In this document: one piece after another, positions 1 through 8,944 of the stretch
How the letters are laid out: each line of letters starts with the position of its first letter
How positions within the stretch are numbered: the stretch's first letter is position 1
Source: Methanobrevibacter sp.
GTDB taxonomy: Archaea > Methanobacteriota > Methanobacteria > Methanobacteriales > Methanobacteriaceae
Direction: 5' to 3'
DNA length: 46,366 nucleotides
NCBI RefSeq assembly: GCF_017940815.1
Contig: NZ_JAGAXX010000049.1
Location: 1 to 46,366, forward strand
Position numbers and translations under genes: made by a program
Notes under the pieces: generated by a model
Database searches by the model: none
Told to the model about the DNA's origin: nothing
What the model saw: the letters and a program-made list of their open reading frames with translations, nothing else

Positions 1-86
1 ATATTAATATTTAAGTTCCACCTTATATATTAATTTTACTGCTTTTAAATTAAAAATAAAGAAAAAATAGAACGAAAAAATTTCGA

Positions 87-135
87 GACTCAAAAACTAG
101 TGAAAATTCAAATCACACAAGTTTTTGAAAGAGAC
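87..135. repeat. Degenerate insertion-sequence end pair (relic or MITE-like)
   Basis: Bases 110-135 match the right terminal repeat of the complete element at 5396-6737 at 22 of 26 positions. The bases just inside, AAAATTCAAATCA, also match. Bases 87-98 (GACTCAAAAACT) look like the opposite left end with an internal TTTC missing. The two ends sit head to head with almost nothing between them. A decayed solo end or a very short MITE-like derivative would explain this. Confidence 0.5.
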
Positions 136-218
136 AAAAAATACAAAAATTGCATCTAGAAAAAATAACAGAAAACATTCCAAAAATAAAAAAACTAAAA
201 TTAAATCAGCACAAAAAA

Positions 219-274
219 TTTAATGCCCAATATTGCGAGTTTAAAAACTCACAACACCGCCTTTAGGCATTAAA
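219..274. repeat. Nested inverted repeat, possible structured RNA
   Basis: Outer arms TTTAATGCC (219-227) and GGCATTAAA (266-274) are perfect complements. They enclose a perfect 14-bp palindrome GAGTTTAAAAACTC (237-250). The GC content of the arms stands out in this AT-rich leader. It could be a transcript end, a small RNA or a regulatory hairpin far upstream of proS. No known RNA family is recognised. Confidence 0.35.
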
Positions 275-586
275 CTGTCAATAATTTAAAAGTTGAGGTT
301 AGCTCGTTTTGGAGATAACTCTCTTGATTAACTATATTATGGAAGGTCATATATAAATATAACTTTTAAAAGCTTTTTACATACTGGTTTTGATTAAAAA
401 AATATTTAAAGCTTGTTGAAGTCATTTTGGAAAATTGCTTTCATTGAAACATAATATATGAAGTTTTTGTCAAATATTTTTAGAAACAAAGATTATAATA
501 TTGTTTTTTAATGAAATATTCATGATTAAATTTAATAGTAATTAAAAACAGATAATTTAATATTATAAAAAAATTATTTAGGTGAT

Positions 587-1990
587 ATGGTGGAAAATTT
601 TGATGAATGGTTTCATGATATTTTAGAACAAGCAGATATAACTGATTCAAGATATCCTATTAAGGGAATGGCTGTTTGGAGACCTTATGGTTTTCAAATA
701 AGAAAACATTCAATGAACATTATTAAAAACTTATTGGACAAAGACCATGATGAAGTATTGTTCCCAATGCTCGTTCCAGAAAGCGAACTAGCAAAGGAAG
801 GAATCCATGTTAAAGGATTCGAGGATGAGGTATACTGGGTTACAAAAGGCGGTCAAAGAGAATTAAACGAACAATTGGCATTAAGACCTACCAGTGAAAC
901 TGCAATCTATCCGATGTATTCATTATGGATCAGAACACACATTGACCTTCCAATCAAGATGTATCAAATCGTCAACACTTTCAGATACGAAACAAAACAC
1001 ACCAGACCATTAATCAGGGTAAGGGAAATCACAACATTCAAAGAAGCTCATACCGCTCATGCAACACCCGAGGAATCAGATGAACAGGTTCAGGACTTCA
1101 TTGAAATGTACAAGGAATTCTTTGACGATTTGGGTCTTCCATACCTGATTTCCAAAAGGCCCGAATGGGACAAGTTCCCAGGCGCCGACTACACAATGGC
1201 TTTTGATGTCATAATGCCTAACGGTAAGACCTTACAAATTGGTACAATCCACAATTTAGGCCAAACATTTGCAAAAACATTTGATATTACCTTTGAAGAC
1301 AAGGATGGAGAGCACAAGCTGGTTTACCAAACCTGTGCAGGACTTTCCGACAGGGTTATCGCATCTGTAATCGGAATCCATGGAGATGACAAGGGTTTAC
1401 GCCTACCTCCAAAAGTATCACCTAATCAAGTTACAATAATTCCAATCCTCTTTAAGAAAGGAAAAGAGGAAGTTCTTTCAAAATGCGCTGAAATCAAGGA
1501 ACAATTAGAGGCAAAAGGCCTAAGGGTTAACCTTGATGATAGGGACATCAGACCGGGTAAGAAATTCAACGATTGGGAATTGAAAGGAACTCCAATCAAG
1601 CTCGAACTTGGACCAAGAGACTTGGAAAACAACATTACAATTGCAATGAGCAGGGATGAAGAGGAAAAAATCGAAATTGCATTGGATGACAATTTAGCAG
1701 CCAACGTGGTTGACCTATTGAACAAATCATCTGAAAACTTATCCGCTCAAGCATGGAACTTCCAGGAAGAGCATGTCAAATTTGCAAACACATTAGAAGA
1801 AGTTCCTGAACTTGTTGAATCCGGAAATGTGGTCAAGTTCTACTGGTGCGGAGAAGAGGAAGTAGGACACGAAATCGAAGAGAAAACTGGTTATGACGTT
1901 TTAGGCATACAGGAAGAAGTATCTGAAGGTAAATGTATAGCCAGTGGAAAAGACGCTAAATACATCGCTTTAATTGCTAAAACATACTAG
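587..1990 (+). CDS. proS: Prolyl-tRNA synthetase (archaeal/eukaryal type)
   Basis: A cytosolic class II aminoacyl-tRNA synthetase that charges tRNA-Pro with proline. The 467 residues fit the short archaeal form without the bacterial editing insertion. Near residue 100 is the LRPTSET proline/ATP-site signature, followed by the class II motif 2 region ([17 protein letters not shown]). The anticodon-binding domain follows (about 275-380), then a C-terminal domain ending [10 protein letters not shown], which lacks an obvious Cys4 zinc site (only two well-placed cysteines, C443 and the CGEE cysteine, are seen). The ATG at 587 directly follows GGTGAT. cofC begins 8 bases after the stop, so the two are probably co-transcribed. 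Confidence 0.96.
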   Translation: MVENFDEWFHDILEQADITDSRYPIKGMAVWRPYGFQIRKHSMNIIKNLLDKDHDEVLFPMLVPESELAKEGIHVKGFEDEVYWVTKGGQRELNEQLALRPTSETAIYPMYSLWIRTHIDLPIKMYQIVNTFRYETKHTRPLIRVREITTFKEAHTAHATPEESDEQVQDFIEMYKEFFDDLGLPYLISKRPEWDKFPGADYTMAFDVIMPNGKTLQIGTIHNLGQTFAKTFDITFEDKDGEHKLVYQTCAGLSDRVIASVIGIHGDDKGLRLPPKVSPNQVTIIPILFKKGKEEVLSKCAEIKEQLEAKGLRVNLDDRDIRPGKKFNDWELKGTPIKLELGPRDLENNITIAMSRDEEEKIEIALDDNLAANVVDLLNKSSENLSAQAWNFQEEHVKFANTLEEVPELVESGNVVKFYWCGEEEVGHEIEEKTGYDVLGIQEEVSEGKCIASGKDAKYIALIAKTY

Positions 1991-1997
1991 TGATAAC

Positions 1998-2669
1998 ATG
2001 GATGACATATACGCAATTATCCCAGTAACCAAGTTCAAAAATGCTAAAACCCGTTTATCACCCTTTTTATCAGAGGAAGAAAGGGAAAAACTTCTAAAAG
2101 CAATGCTCCATGATGTAACCGACACCTTGAAAAAATATGTTGATAAGATCTTCATAATCAGCAGGGACGAGGACGTGTTGAGTTACGCCCACAGTTTGAA
2201 TGTGGACACCATCCTGGAGGATGAAAACTCCAATTTGAACAAGGCCTTGAAACAGGCAATGAAATTCTGTAAAGGAAAAACAAAAAAAGTAATCATCGTT
2301 CCATCAGACATACCATTGATTGGTAAAACAAATATCCAAATGTTGATTGACGCTTCAAAAAGCCTGGACTTCATCATAGTTCCAGCCAAAGGAGGCGGAA
2401 CCAACATGATTATCATGAAACCTATGGCAATACACACAAGATTTGAGGGTTTCAGCTATAAGGAACATGTGCAAGCCGCTGAAAGGAAAAAGCTTAACCC
2501 ACAAGTTCATGATTCCTTCTTCATGGCATTGGACGTCAACACCACTGAAGACTTGGGAGAAATCATGATTCATGGGGACAAGACACATACCAGAAAATAT
2601 TTAAAAGAACTGAAAGTTGAGTTTGAACCTTTCCGTGGTTCTGAACGGATTAAAGTAACAAGAAGATGA
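1998..2669 (+). CDS. cofC: 2-phospho-L-lactate guanylyltransferase
   Basis: CofC activates 2-phospho-lactate (or a related phospho-acid) with GTP in the synthesis of coenzyme F420, the hydride carrier of methanogenesis. The protein begins DDIYAIIPVTKFKNAKTRL, the nucleotidyltransferase loop typical of the family, and has VPSDIPLIG in the middle as the metal/nucleotide-binding segment. An upstream in-frame codon is open from 1974, but that would overlap proS. The ATG at 1998 has GTGATAAC just before it and gives a normal length of 223 residues. It is the second gene of the proS-cofC-thiD-DGC operon. Confidence 0.92.
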   Translation: MDDIYAIIPVTKFKNAKTRLSPFLSEEEREKLLKAMLHDVTDTLKKYVDKIFIISRDEDVLSYAHSLNVDTILEDENSNLNKALKQAMKFCKGKTKKVIIVPSDIPLIGKTNIQMLIDASKSLDFIIVPAKGGGTNMIIMKPMAIHTRFEGFSYKEHVQAAERKKLNPQVHDSFFMALDVNTTEDLGEIMIHGDKTHTRKYLKELKVEFEPFRGSERIKVTRR

Positions 2670-2673
2670 TTTT

Positions 2674-3408
2674 ATGATTGTAATGAGCATTGCAGGCGTT
2701 GACCCATCAGCAGGAGCCGGTGTTTTTGCTGACTTGAAAACATTCCAAGCAGTGGGAGTTTACGGTACAGGCATTGTAACTGCTCTTACAGCCCAAAATC
2801 CTTACAAATTTTTCTCAACCCATCCCATTTCACCAAACTACATTGAAGAGCAAATAGATTCCGTCATGGATTCCTATGATATTAAGTTCATAAAAACAGG
2901 AATGCTATACTCACCGGAAATAATTAAATTAGTATCCAAAAAGATAAAGCAATACGATTTGAAGGCTGTGGTTGATCCAGTCATGGTGGCAACATCAGGT
3001 GGAGATTTGACAAAAGAGGATATTGCAAAGGTGATGAACAAATACCTGCTTCCAAATTCAATCTTAACCACACCAAACATTAGTGAAGCCGAAAAGCTAA
3101 GTGGAATCAAGATCAGCAATAAAGAAGATGCCATTGAAGCTTCTAAAAAAATAAAATGTGACAGCCTGATTACAGGAGGGCATCTGGACGGTATCAACAC
3201 AATAAACATTGACGGAGAAATATCAATTCAAAAGCAGGAATTGATTGAAACAGACAATTTACACGGTACCGGATGCAACTTATCCGCAGCAATCACCGCA
3301 TACCTTGCCAAAAACAATGATTTGTATAATTCCATCACAAAAGCATTGGATTATGTGTATGAAGGAATAAAAAACGGAAATCATGGAACATTAATAGCTA
3401 AATTGTGA
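2674..3408 (+). CDS. thiD: Hydroxymethylpyrimidine/phosphomethylpyrimidine kinase
   Basis: A ribokinase-fold enzyme that phosphorylates HMP and HMP-phosphate to HMP-pyrophosphate for thiamine synthesis. Visible are the N-terminal SIAGVDPSAGAG substrate loop, DPVMVATSGG near residue 100, and the catalytic-anion-hole motif LHGTGCNLSAAI near residue 200. At 244 residues it has only the ThiD domain, whereas many archaeal ThiD proteins are fused to a ThiN domain. It starts 4 bases after cofC. A second ATG at 2683 is possible but less natural. The ABC importer that converges on this operon could serve a thiamine precursor, but that is only a guess from location. Confidence 0.9.
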   Translation: MIVMSIAGVDPSAGAGVFADLKTFQAVGVYGTGIVTALTAQNPYKFFSTHPISPNYIEEQIDSVMDSYDIKFIKTGMLYSPEIIKLVSKKIKQYDLKAVVDPVMVATSGGDLTKEDIAKVMNKYLLPNSILTTPNISEAEKLSGIKISNKEDAIEASKKIKCDSLITGGHLDGINTINIDGEISIQKQELIETDNLHGTGCNLSAAITAYLAKNNDLYNSITKALDYVYEGIKNGNHGTLIAKL

Positions 3409-3412
3409 TAAG

Positions 3413-3799
3413 ATGAAAGAAAAGATTGTGTTATGTGCATGCAGTGGCATGAATCCGCGTGGCGAAGTGTCACGAGTCAGCGTTTACGATTTGTCCGTTG
3501 AACACGATGACATTGAATATTGCTGTGTTGTTGCAAGCGGAGGAAATTATCAAAAATTCATTGAACTTGCTCAAGACCATAATGTAATAGCCGTTAACGG
3601 CTGTGAAAACTGCTGTCCTGAAACAATACTGAAAACAAAAAATGCCACAGTCGAATATAATCTAAATGTAAGCAAACTATTGAAAAAACATGACTTACAC
3701 GCTGAATGTACAGTCAGAATCAATGAAAATGATGAAAAATGCGTTAATATAATTAAAAATGAAATTTTAAAAATAAAAAATGAGTTAGAAGATAGTTAA
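3413..3799 (+). CDS. DGC-domain putative zinc-binding protein
   Basis: A 128-residue cytosolic protein. Its pattern is an N-terminal CACSGMNPRGEVSR segment, a central VVASGGNYQKFIELA and a cysteine cluster NGCENCCPE near residue 63. These fit the DGC/putative zinc-binding family, small Cys-rich proteins of unknown function often near metal or redox genes. It follows thiD by 4 bases with GTGATAAG before the ATG, so it closes the operon. The stop codon is only 4 bases from the stop of the convergent ABC ATPase. No enzymatic role can be assigned. Confidence 0.72.
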   Translation: MKEKIVLCACSGMNPRGEVSRVSVYDLSVEHDDIEYCCVVASGGNYQKFIELAQDHNVIAVNGCENCCPETILKTKNATVEYNLNVSKLLKKHDLHAECTVRINENDEKCVNIIKNEILKIKNELEDS

Positions 3800-3803
3800 T
3801 TAA

Positions 3804-4556
3804 CTAATCTCCCATATCCAAATCTTCTACAATAGTTTCCTGAAGAGCTATGAACTCTTTGGAATCTCTTTTTCTAGGCCTTTCAATATCCACATCGATG
3901 ATATTTGCAATCCTGCCCGGATTCTTATCCAATATGACTATCTTATCTGCAAGGTATACTGCCTCATCAACATCGTGGGTTACAAAAACGATTGTGTTTT
4001 CAAACCTTTTCCAAACACCGATTAATTGTTCCTGAAGCTTGTGCCTATTTTGCATATCCAATGCGGAAAACGGCTCATCCATAAGTAATATTGGAGAATG
4101 ATTAAGTAGGGATCTGATAATTGCAACCCTTTGCTTCATACCACCTGAAAGTTCATGAGGATAGCTATCCTTAAAGTCGATTAATCCTACACTTGTCAAG
4201 TATCTTTCAGCGGCAGCAATGTTTTCCTCTTTTGCACCCTTGTTGGTCATTTCCAAACCGAATGTCACATTCTGCAATACTGTCAACCATGGGAACAGTG
4301 AATATTGTTGGAAGATTACTGCCCTGTCACCAGATGGCTTTTTAACTACTTCGCCATTTGCAACAATCTCACCTGAGGTAGGCTGGTCGAGACCTGCAAT
4401 CAATCTTAATAAGGTTGTCTTACCACAACCTGAAGGTCCTAAAAGGCAAACCAATTCACCGTCATCGATTGTCAAATTGATATTTTCCAAAACGGATAAC
4501 TGATTAGTTTTCTTACTCTTAAAGGATTTGTTAATATTTTTAACTTCAATTGCCAT
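3804..4556 (-). CDS. ABC importer ATPase (nitrate/sulfonate/taurine type)
   Basis: The cytoplasmic ATPase subunit of an importer. Walker A (GPSGCGKTT, about residues 39-47), a Q-loop near 83 (FQQYSLFPWL), signature LSGGMKQR and Walker B ILLMDEPFSALD are all present, followed by the switch-histidine region FVTHDVDEA. Length (250) and sequence resemble the SsuB/TauB/NrtD/ThiZ group. It follows its permease by 9 bases. The substrate (sulfonate, nitrate, taurine or a pyrimidine precursor) cannot be told from the ATPase, and no binding protein is encoded nearby. Confidence 0.88.
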   Translation of the reverse strand: MAIEVKNINKSFKSKKTNQLSVLENINLTIDDGELVCLLGPSGCGKTTLLRLIAGLDQPTSGEIVANGEVVKKPSGDRAVIFQQYSLFPWLTVLQNVTFGLEMTNKGAKEENIAAAERYLTSVGLIDFKDSYPHELSGGMKQRVAIIRSLLNHSPILLMDEPFSALDMQNRHKLQEQLIGVWKRFENTIVFVTHDVDEAVYLADKIVILDKNPGRIANIIDVDIERPRKRDSKEFIALQETIVEDLDMGD

Positions 4557-4565
4557 TCATAACAC

Positions 4566-5315
4566 CTACCAGAATATCCTCTCTTGAGCTTTTGTAAATA
4601 CATAATCGAAGATGATTCCGATTAAACCAATATCCAACATACCAACTACGGTTGTACCCGGATCGAACAGGCTTGTTGCTGTAAGAATCATGTAACCTAA
4701 ACCGCTGCTGGAACCTACCATTTCCGCAGAGATGGTACACATCAAAGCAATACCTATTCCCACTTTCAAACCGGAAACAACATAAGGGACTGCTGATGGT
4801 AAAATAACTCTTTTTAAAACGTTCCAATCACTTGCCCCTAAAGTTTGAGCGGATTCTATTAAAACCTTGTCGGTTCTTTTTACACCATCAATTGTATAGA
4901 CCAAAATAGGGAATACACAACCCATGAATATGATAAATACTGCTGGAAACATTCCAATTCCGAACCATAAAATTGAAAATGGAATCCATGCAACAGGAGG
5001 AATCGGTCTTAAAACACTTATAACCAATGTAGCGATATCTTCCAAGGTCTTATACCAACCGAGCAAAATACCTAGTGGAATTGCAACTACAGAAGCTAAA
5101 ATCAAACCTCCAAACACTTTGTATAATGTATCCAAGGTATTTGCGAGAAGCTTTCCGTTTAAAATTAACTCCCAAGCGGATTGACATACTGTAATCGGAC
5201 CAGGTAAAATGTATGGATTGACCAAACCTAGCCCCTCAGTAATTAAATACCAAAATATGATTATACAAATTGGTAAAATTAATGGAATAAACTTATTCTT
5301 ATAATTATCTAACAT
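4566..5315 (-). CDS. ABC importer permease (SsuC/TauC/ThiX type)
   Basis: A 249-residue inner-membrane permease with about six transmembrane segments. It starts with an N-terminal helix (FIPLILPICIIIFWYLI). The EAA-type loop that docks to the ATPase is ESAQTLGASDWNVLKRVILPSAVPYVVSGLKVG, near residues 155-190. This is the binding-protein-dependent permease family found with the downstream ATPase. GTGATTAA precedes the ATG, and a TATA-like TTTTATATGATG lies about 50 bases upstream. An insertion sequence begins 80 bases before the start codon, where the substrate-binding protein gene would often be. Confidence 0.87.
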   Translation of the reverse strand: MLDNYKNKFIPLILPICIIIFWYLITEGLGLVNPYILPGPITVCQSAWELILNGKLLANTLDTLYKVFGGLILASVVAIPLGILLGWYKTLEDIATLVISVLRPIPPVAWIPFSILWFGIGMFPAVFIIFMGCVFPILVYTIDGVKRTDKVLIESAQTLGASDWNVLKRVILPSAVPYVVSGLKVGIGIALMCTISAEMVGSSSGLGYMILTATSLFDPGTTVVGMLDIGLIGIIFDYVFTKAQERIFW

Positions 5316-5387
5316 TTAATCACTTAGTAAAAAATTTTTATACAATATTAGATTAGCATATCATCATATAAAAACTTTTAAAACTTT

Positions 5388-5395
5388 AAAAAAAA
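5388..5395. repeat. Probable 8-bp target-site duplication, left copy
   Basis: Eight A residues abut the left inverted repeat of the element. The same eight A residues follow the right end (6738-6745). An 8-bp duplication fits, but poly-A runs are common here, so the match could be chance. Confidence 0.5.
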
Positions 5396-6737
5396 GACTC
5401 TTTCAAAAACTTTGTTGATTTTCAAAATCCTTTTTGCGATTGTCATTCCAAATTAGATCTCTGCGATATATTCGTTTTAAAACCCCTCGTTTGGTCTTGA
5501 ATGTTCGTTTTCTTGATTTTGGCATTGTTTTTTGAAATGCATTTTCAATTTTGTTACTTGTCTTTTCAATTCGTTTATCTTTTAAGTGATAAATGAAGCT
5601 TTTATATCTTGGAGCTATTGATTTTCTAATGATTTTATAAATAACTGGATGAAAATCATTTTTATGATAAATTAATGATTGTACTTCATTTTTGAATTCA
5701 TCATAGTCATTTAAATCGAATAAATCTTTGATAATTTTCAGTTGTTTGTGACATTCTTGATATTCTTCGTCAGAAATACGATTTTTATCTTTAAAAGTTT
5801 TTAATTGTTTATTTAAACTTTTTTTAGTATGAAAAATACATAATTGATGTTTAAAACCTAGTTTTGGAATAATTGAGGCATATTTTTTATCTAGATCTGT
5901 TGTGATTGCAATTTTATTTTTATTTGCTGTAGATTCTCTTAAAAACTTTTCTACTGTTGTTTCATCTTCAGTATCGTAAATTGCATCGGCTATGATGCAA
6001 TTTGATATGGAATCAAGTAATGTGTGACGATATTTCCATTCTCCGTTGATTTTTATCCATTCAACATCAAAGACGTAATAACCCGAGCAACGTCCTAAAT
6101 CAAATTCTAAAATGTTTTCATTAACAAAAAGCCAATTTTCAATTGTTTGATGTGAAACTGTGATTCCAAAGAATTTTTTAAATGATTTGCAAACATTTTT
6201 TAAGCTTCCCAGATAATCTGAAATTAAATGTTCTGATTCACTTTTCAATTCATTCGTAAAATTGCTGTTTTTATCAACAAGACTTGTTAAATCTGTTTGA
6301 AAGGTTTTATTACAGCGTTTACAGATATAACGCTGAACTTTCACATTAGTTTTACCTATTTCTTTAAATACTAGGGTTCTTTTTGTAAAACCATATTTAA
6401 CAACATGACGAGTTCCACAATAGGGGCATCTGGCTAAACTCATTTTAAAATAAGGAACATCCTTTTTAAAACTTAAATCAAAAGATTTAAGAGCCTTTTG
6501 ACAGGATTTAAAAATTTTCACAAAACGAGGATCTGAAAGGACTAATCCATCATCAGAATCACAAAATATATATTGTTTAACATCTAAAATACTATTTGGA
6601 GTAAATGTTTTTTGATTGGGCATGATAAAAACTTTACTCCAACTCTTTATTAAATTTAACTATTTTTAAACGAAATTAAAAATTCAAAGATAACTTTCAT
6701 CAAAAAAATTCAAATCAACAAAGTTTTTGAAAGAGTC
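5396..6737 (-). mobile_element. Complete insertion sequence, ISM1/IS6-like, 1342 bp
   Basis: The element is bounded by perfect 26-bp terminal inverted repeats (5396-5421 and 6712-6737; outer bases GACTCTTTCAAAAACTTTG). It contains a single transposase gene running towards the left end, and both sides are flanked by AAAAAAAA, consistent with an 8-bp target duplication. Identical ends and an intact gene suggest recent insertion. ISM1, first described in Methanobrevibacter smithii, also makes 8-bp duplications but is shorter. The family is therefore a suggestion. A decayed copy of its ends is at 87-135. Confidence 0.88.
5403..6623 (-). CDS. DDE-type transposase with zinc-ribbon N-terminus
   Basis: A 406-residue transposase. 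A zinc ribbon (C66-x2-C69 and C101-x2-C104) is followed by a helix-turn-helix region (about 140-168, VSHQTIENWL). The catalytic core has a first Asp in YYVFDVEWI (about 186) and a second in ITTDLDKKY (about 243). An HxxC-like HQLCIFH segment follows, and the final Glu lies in TSNKIENAF. The spacing and the TSNKIEN block resemble ISM1/IS256/IS6-type DDE enzymes. The gene stops 7 bases inside the left end of the element and is intact. Confidence 0.9.
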   Translation of the reverse strand: MPNQKTFTPNSILDVKQYIFCDSDDGLVLSDPRFVKIFKSCQKALKSFDLSFKKDVPYFKMSLARCPYCGTRHVVKYGFTKRTLVFKEIGKTNVKVQRYICKRCNKTFQTDLTSLVDKNSNFTNELKSESEHLISDYLGSLKNVCKSFKKFFGITVSHQTIENWLFVNENILEFDLGRCSGYYVFDVEWIKINGEWKYRHTLLDSISNCIIADAIYDTEDETTVEKFLRESTANKNKIAITTDLDKKYASIIPKLGFKHQLCIFHTKKSLNKQLKTFKDKNRISDEEYQECHKQLKIIKDLFDLNDYDEFKNEVQSLIYHKNDFHPVIYKIIRKSIAPRYKSFIYHLKDKRIEKTSNKIENAFQKTMPKSRKRTFKTKRGVLKRIYRRDLIWNDNRKKDFENQQSF

Positions 6738-6765
6738 AAAAAAAATCAAGAAAAAAAGAAAAAAA

Positions 6766-8913
6766 TTATGAAGCGTCAGCCACTTCAACGGCCTCTACTT
6801 CAATATCGTTTGTAAAGTCTCTGTCTTTAAGCACTGATTTTGTACTCATTGCACCGAACATCATTGTGGACAGGTTATGTATCATTGATGATGTTGACGG
6901 TGGAATAACACCCATTACGCCAAGAACTAAAAGGGAACCGTTCACCGCAACGATATTGCGATAGTTGGAATTGATCTTATCCAACATTCCAGTGCTTAGC
7001 TTTCTAAGGGTTACCAGGTCATACAAGTCATCAGACAACAATGAAATGTCTGCAACCTCACGTGCAATATCTGATGAATGTTTCATTGAAACTGATACAT
7101 CAGCCGCCGCAAGAGCAGGTGAGTCGTTAATTCCGTCTCCAACCATGATTACGGTCTTGCCTTCCTCCTTAAGCTCTTCGACAATCCTTGATTTGTCTTC
7201 CGGAAGAACTTGTGACCTGTATTGTGTGATGCCCAATGCCTTAGCACCTGCTTTGGCACCGCTTTCACTGTCACCGGTAAGCATTATGATGTTTTCAATG
7301 CCTAGTGCCTTAAGCTCTTCAATGACATATTTTGCCTCTTCCCTTACAGGGTCGTCAATGCATATCAATCCTTCAAGCTTTCCGTCAATTGCAAGGTAAA
7401 CTACAGAGTGTTCGGCTGCTTTTTTTGCAATCTTCTTCTCTTGAGTCTTGGTTACCTTAACCTTCTCGTCATCGAACAGGAAGTGTTTGGATCCGATTAC
7501 TGCACGTTTGCCATCATATTCGGTAACGATACCATGAGCAACAATGTATTCAACCTCACTGTGGTCCTCCTCATGCTTGAGGCCCTCCTCTTCAGCCTGG
7601 TTTACAATGGCTGTAGCAATACTGTGTGCGAAGTGCTCCTCGATACATGCAGCCATTCTGAGGATTTCATCACGTTGGTATCTTTTTGACATAGGAATGA
7701 CTTCAACAACCTTTGGAGTTGCATTGGTCAAGGTTCCTGTCTTGTCGAACACGATTGTGTCTGCATTTGCATACGCTTCAAGGAATTTACCTCCCTTGAC
7801 CATCATCCTGTTGTCGGATGCCTCACGCATTGCAGATATGATTGACAATGGGGTTGTAAGCTTGATTGCACATGAGAAATCAACCATCAATACGGACAAT
7901 GCCTTAGATGCATTTCTTGTGAGTAGATATGTCAATGCTGTCGCAAGGAAACTGTACGGCACGATTGAATCGGCCAATTTTTCAGCCTTGCTTTGAGTTT
8001 CAGCCTTCAACTCCTCTGAGTTTTCAATAAGGTCAATAATCTTATTTAATCTGGTTTCCTTGTTCATTGAATATACTTCAACGACAATGTTACCCTCTTC
8101 AATTACGGTTCCTGCGTGAACTGTTTTTCCTAAGGACTTATGAACAGCCAGTGGCTCACCGGTCATTGAGGCCTCATTGACCATGGCTTCGCCGTCAACT
8201 ACTTTTCCGTCCACAGGGATCACGTCACCCATGTGGATTTTGATTTTATCCCCTTTATTGATATCCATAGCTGAAACCTGTTTTTCCTCACCGTCTTCTC
8301 CGACTACCCAGACAGTATCAATATTTAAAGCCAAACTGTCTTTTAAAGTACTTTTTGCTTTTTGTACTGTGTAATCCTCTAAAGCGTCGGAGATGGACAA
8401 CAAGAACATCATGGAACTTGCAGGTTGATATTGTCTTTGCAGTAATGCTCCTGCAACTGCAGCACCATCAAGCAATGCCACATCTATACGGAAATCGGTC
8501 AAGCTGTCGAAACCTTCCCATACGTATCTGATTGCACGATATATTGTCAATGCATTCTTGATAGGCAGTGGCAGGAACCATCTTCCAAGCAGCCTGCGTC
8601 CGATCATCTTGGACAATTTCAAATAGAAGTCGTCTGTGATTTCCTTTGAAACCTGAGTCTGTGTCGGTTCGGCTTCAAACAAATCATCAATTGTGATTGC
8701 GCTTAGAATATCGAATATCTTATGCTTGTTTTCAACCTCCCCATCATAGTATATCAATATACTACCGTTTCTGTGGGAAGTGAAAACCTCATGGATAAAA
8801 TCTTGCTCTAAAAGTAATGAAGCGATGCCATAACCTTCCTCCTTGGTGAAGGCCCATTGGCCAGCGCGGATTCTTAAACGAACCCCGCTATCATGCATTA
8901 CTTGAAATTTCAT
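6766..8913 (-). CDS. P1B-type heavy-metal-transporting ATPase
   Basis: A 715-residue membrane pump that uses ATP to move metal ions. The actuator loop TGEP (251-254), phosphorylation site DKTGTLT (D390), LTGDSESGAKAGAKALGI and the hinge GDGINDSPALAAADVS are all present. The metal-site helix reads FSCAIKLTTP (346-355) rather than the usual CPC, CPH or SPC, and the nucleotide-domain HP motif reads HS (EEHFAHSIATAIV). There is no N-terminal CxxC; about 75 residues of an HMA-like fold without cysteines take its place. It lies 31 bases downstream of the small membrane protein gene at 8945-9211, as a probable two-gene operon. The metal cannot be deduced, though the DtxR-like boxes upstream point to iron or manganese. 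Confidence 0.92.
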   Translation of the reverse strand: MKFQVMHDSGVRLRIRAGQWAFTKEEGYGIASLLLEQDFIHEVFTSHRNGSILIYYDGEVENKHKIFDILSAITIDDLFEAEPTQTQVSKEITDDFYLKLSKMIGRRLLGRWFLPLPIKNALTIYRAIRYVWEGFDSLTDFRIDVALLDGAAVAGALLQRQYQPASSMMFLLSISDALEDYTVQKAKSTLKDSLALNIDTVWVVGEDGEEKQVSAMDINKGDKIKIHMGDVIPVDGKVVDGEAMVNEASMTGEPLAVHKSLGKTVHAGTVIEEGNIVVEVYSMNKETRLNKIIDLIENSEELKAETQSKAEKLADSIVPYSFLATALTYLLTRNASKALSVLMVDFSCAIKLTTPLSIISAMREASDNRMMVKGGKFLEAYANADTIVFDKTGTLTNATPKVVEVIPMSKRYQRDEILRMAACIEEHFAHSIATAIVNQAEEEGLKHEEDHSEVEYIVAHGIVTEYDGKRAVIGSKHFLFDDEKVKVTKTQEKKIAKKAAEHSVVYLAIDGKLEGLICIDDPVREEAKYVIEELKALGIENIIMLTGDSESGAKAGAKALGITQYRSQVLPEDKSRIVEELKEEGKTVIMVGDGINDSPALAAADVSVSMKHSSDIAREVADISLLSDDLYDLVTLRKLSTGMLDKINSNYRNIVAVNGSLLVLGVMGVIPPSTSSMIHNLSTMMFGAMSTKSVLKDRDFTNDIEVEAVEVADAS

Positions 8914-8944
8914 TTATACCACTTATGAAAAAAAATGATTGAAC

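Larger units (their letters stand above)
1..586. other. Gene-free leader upstream of proS
   Basis: This AT-rich stretch has no convincing coding sequence. It contains a degenerate copy of an insertion-sequence end (87-135), an inverted-repeat structure (219-274), and a possible hairpin at about 301-322 with arms GTTAGCTC and GAGATAAC. The last 100 bases before proS are very AT-rich and probably hold its promoter. A GGTGAT ribosome-binding site lies directly before the start at 587. Confidence 0.6.
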
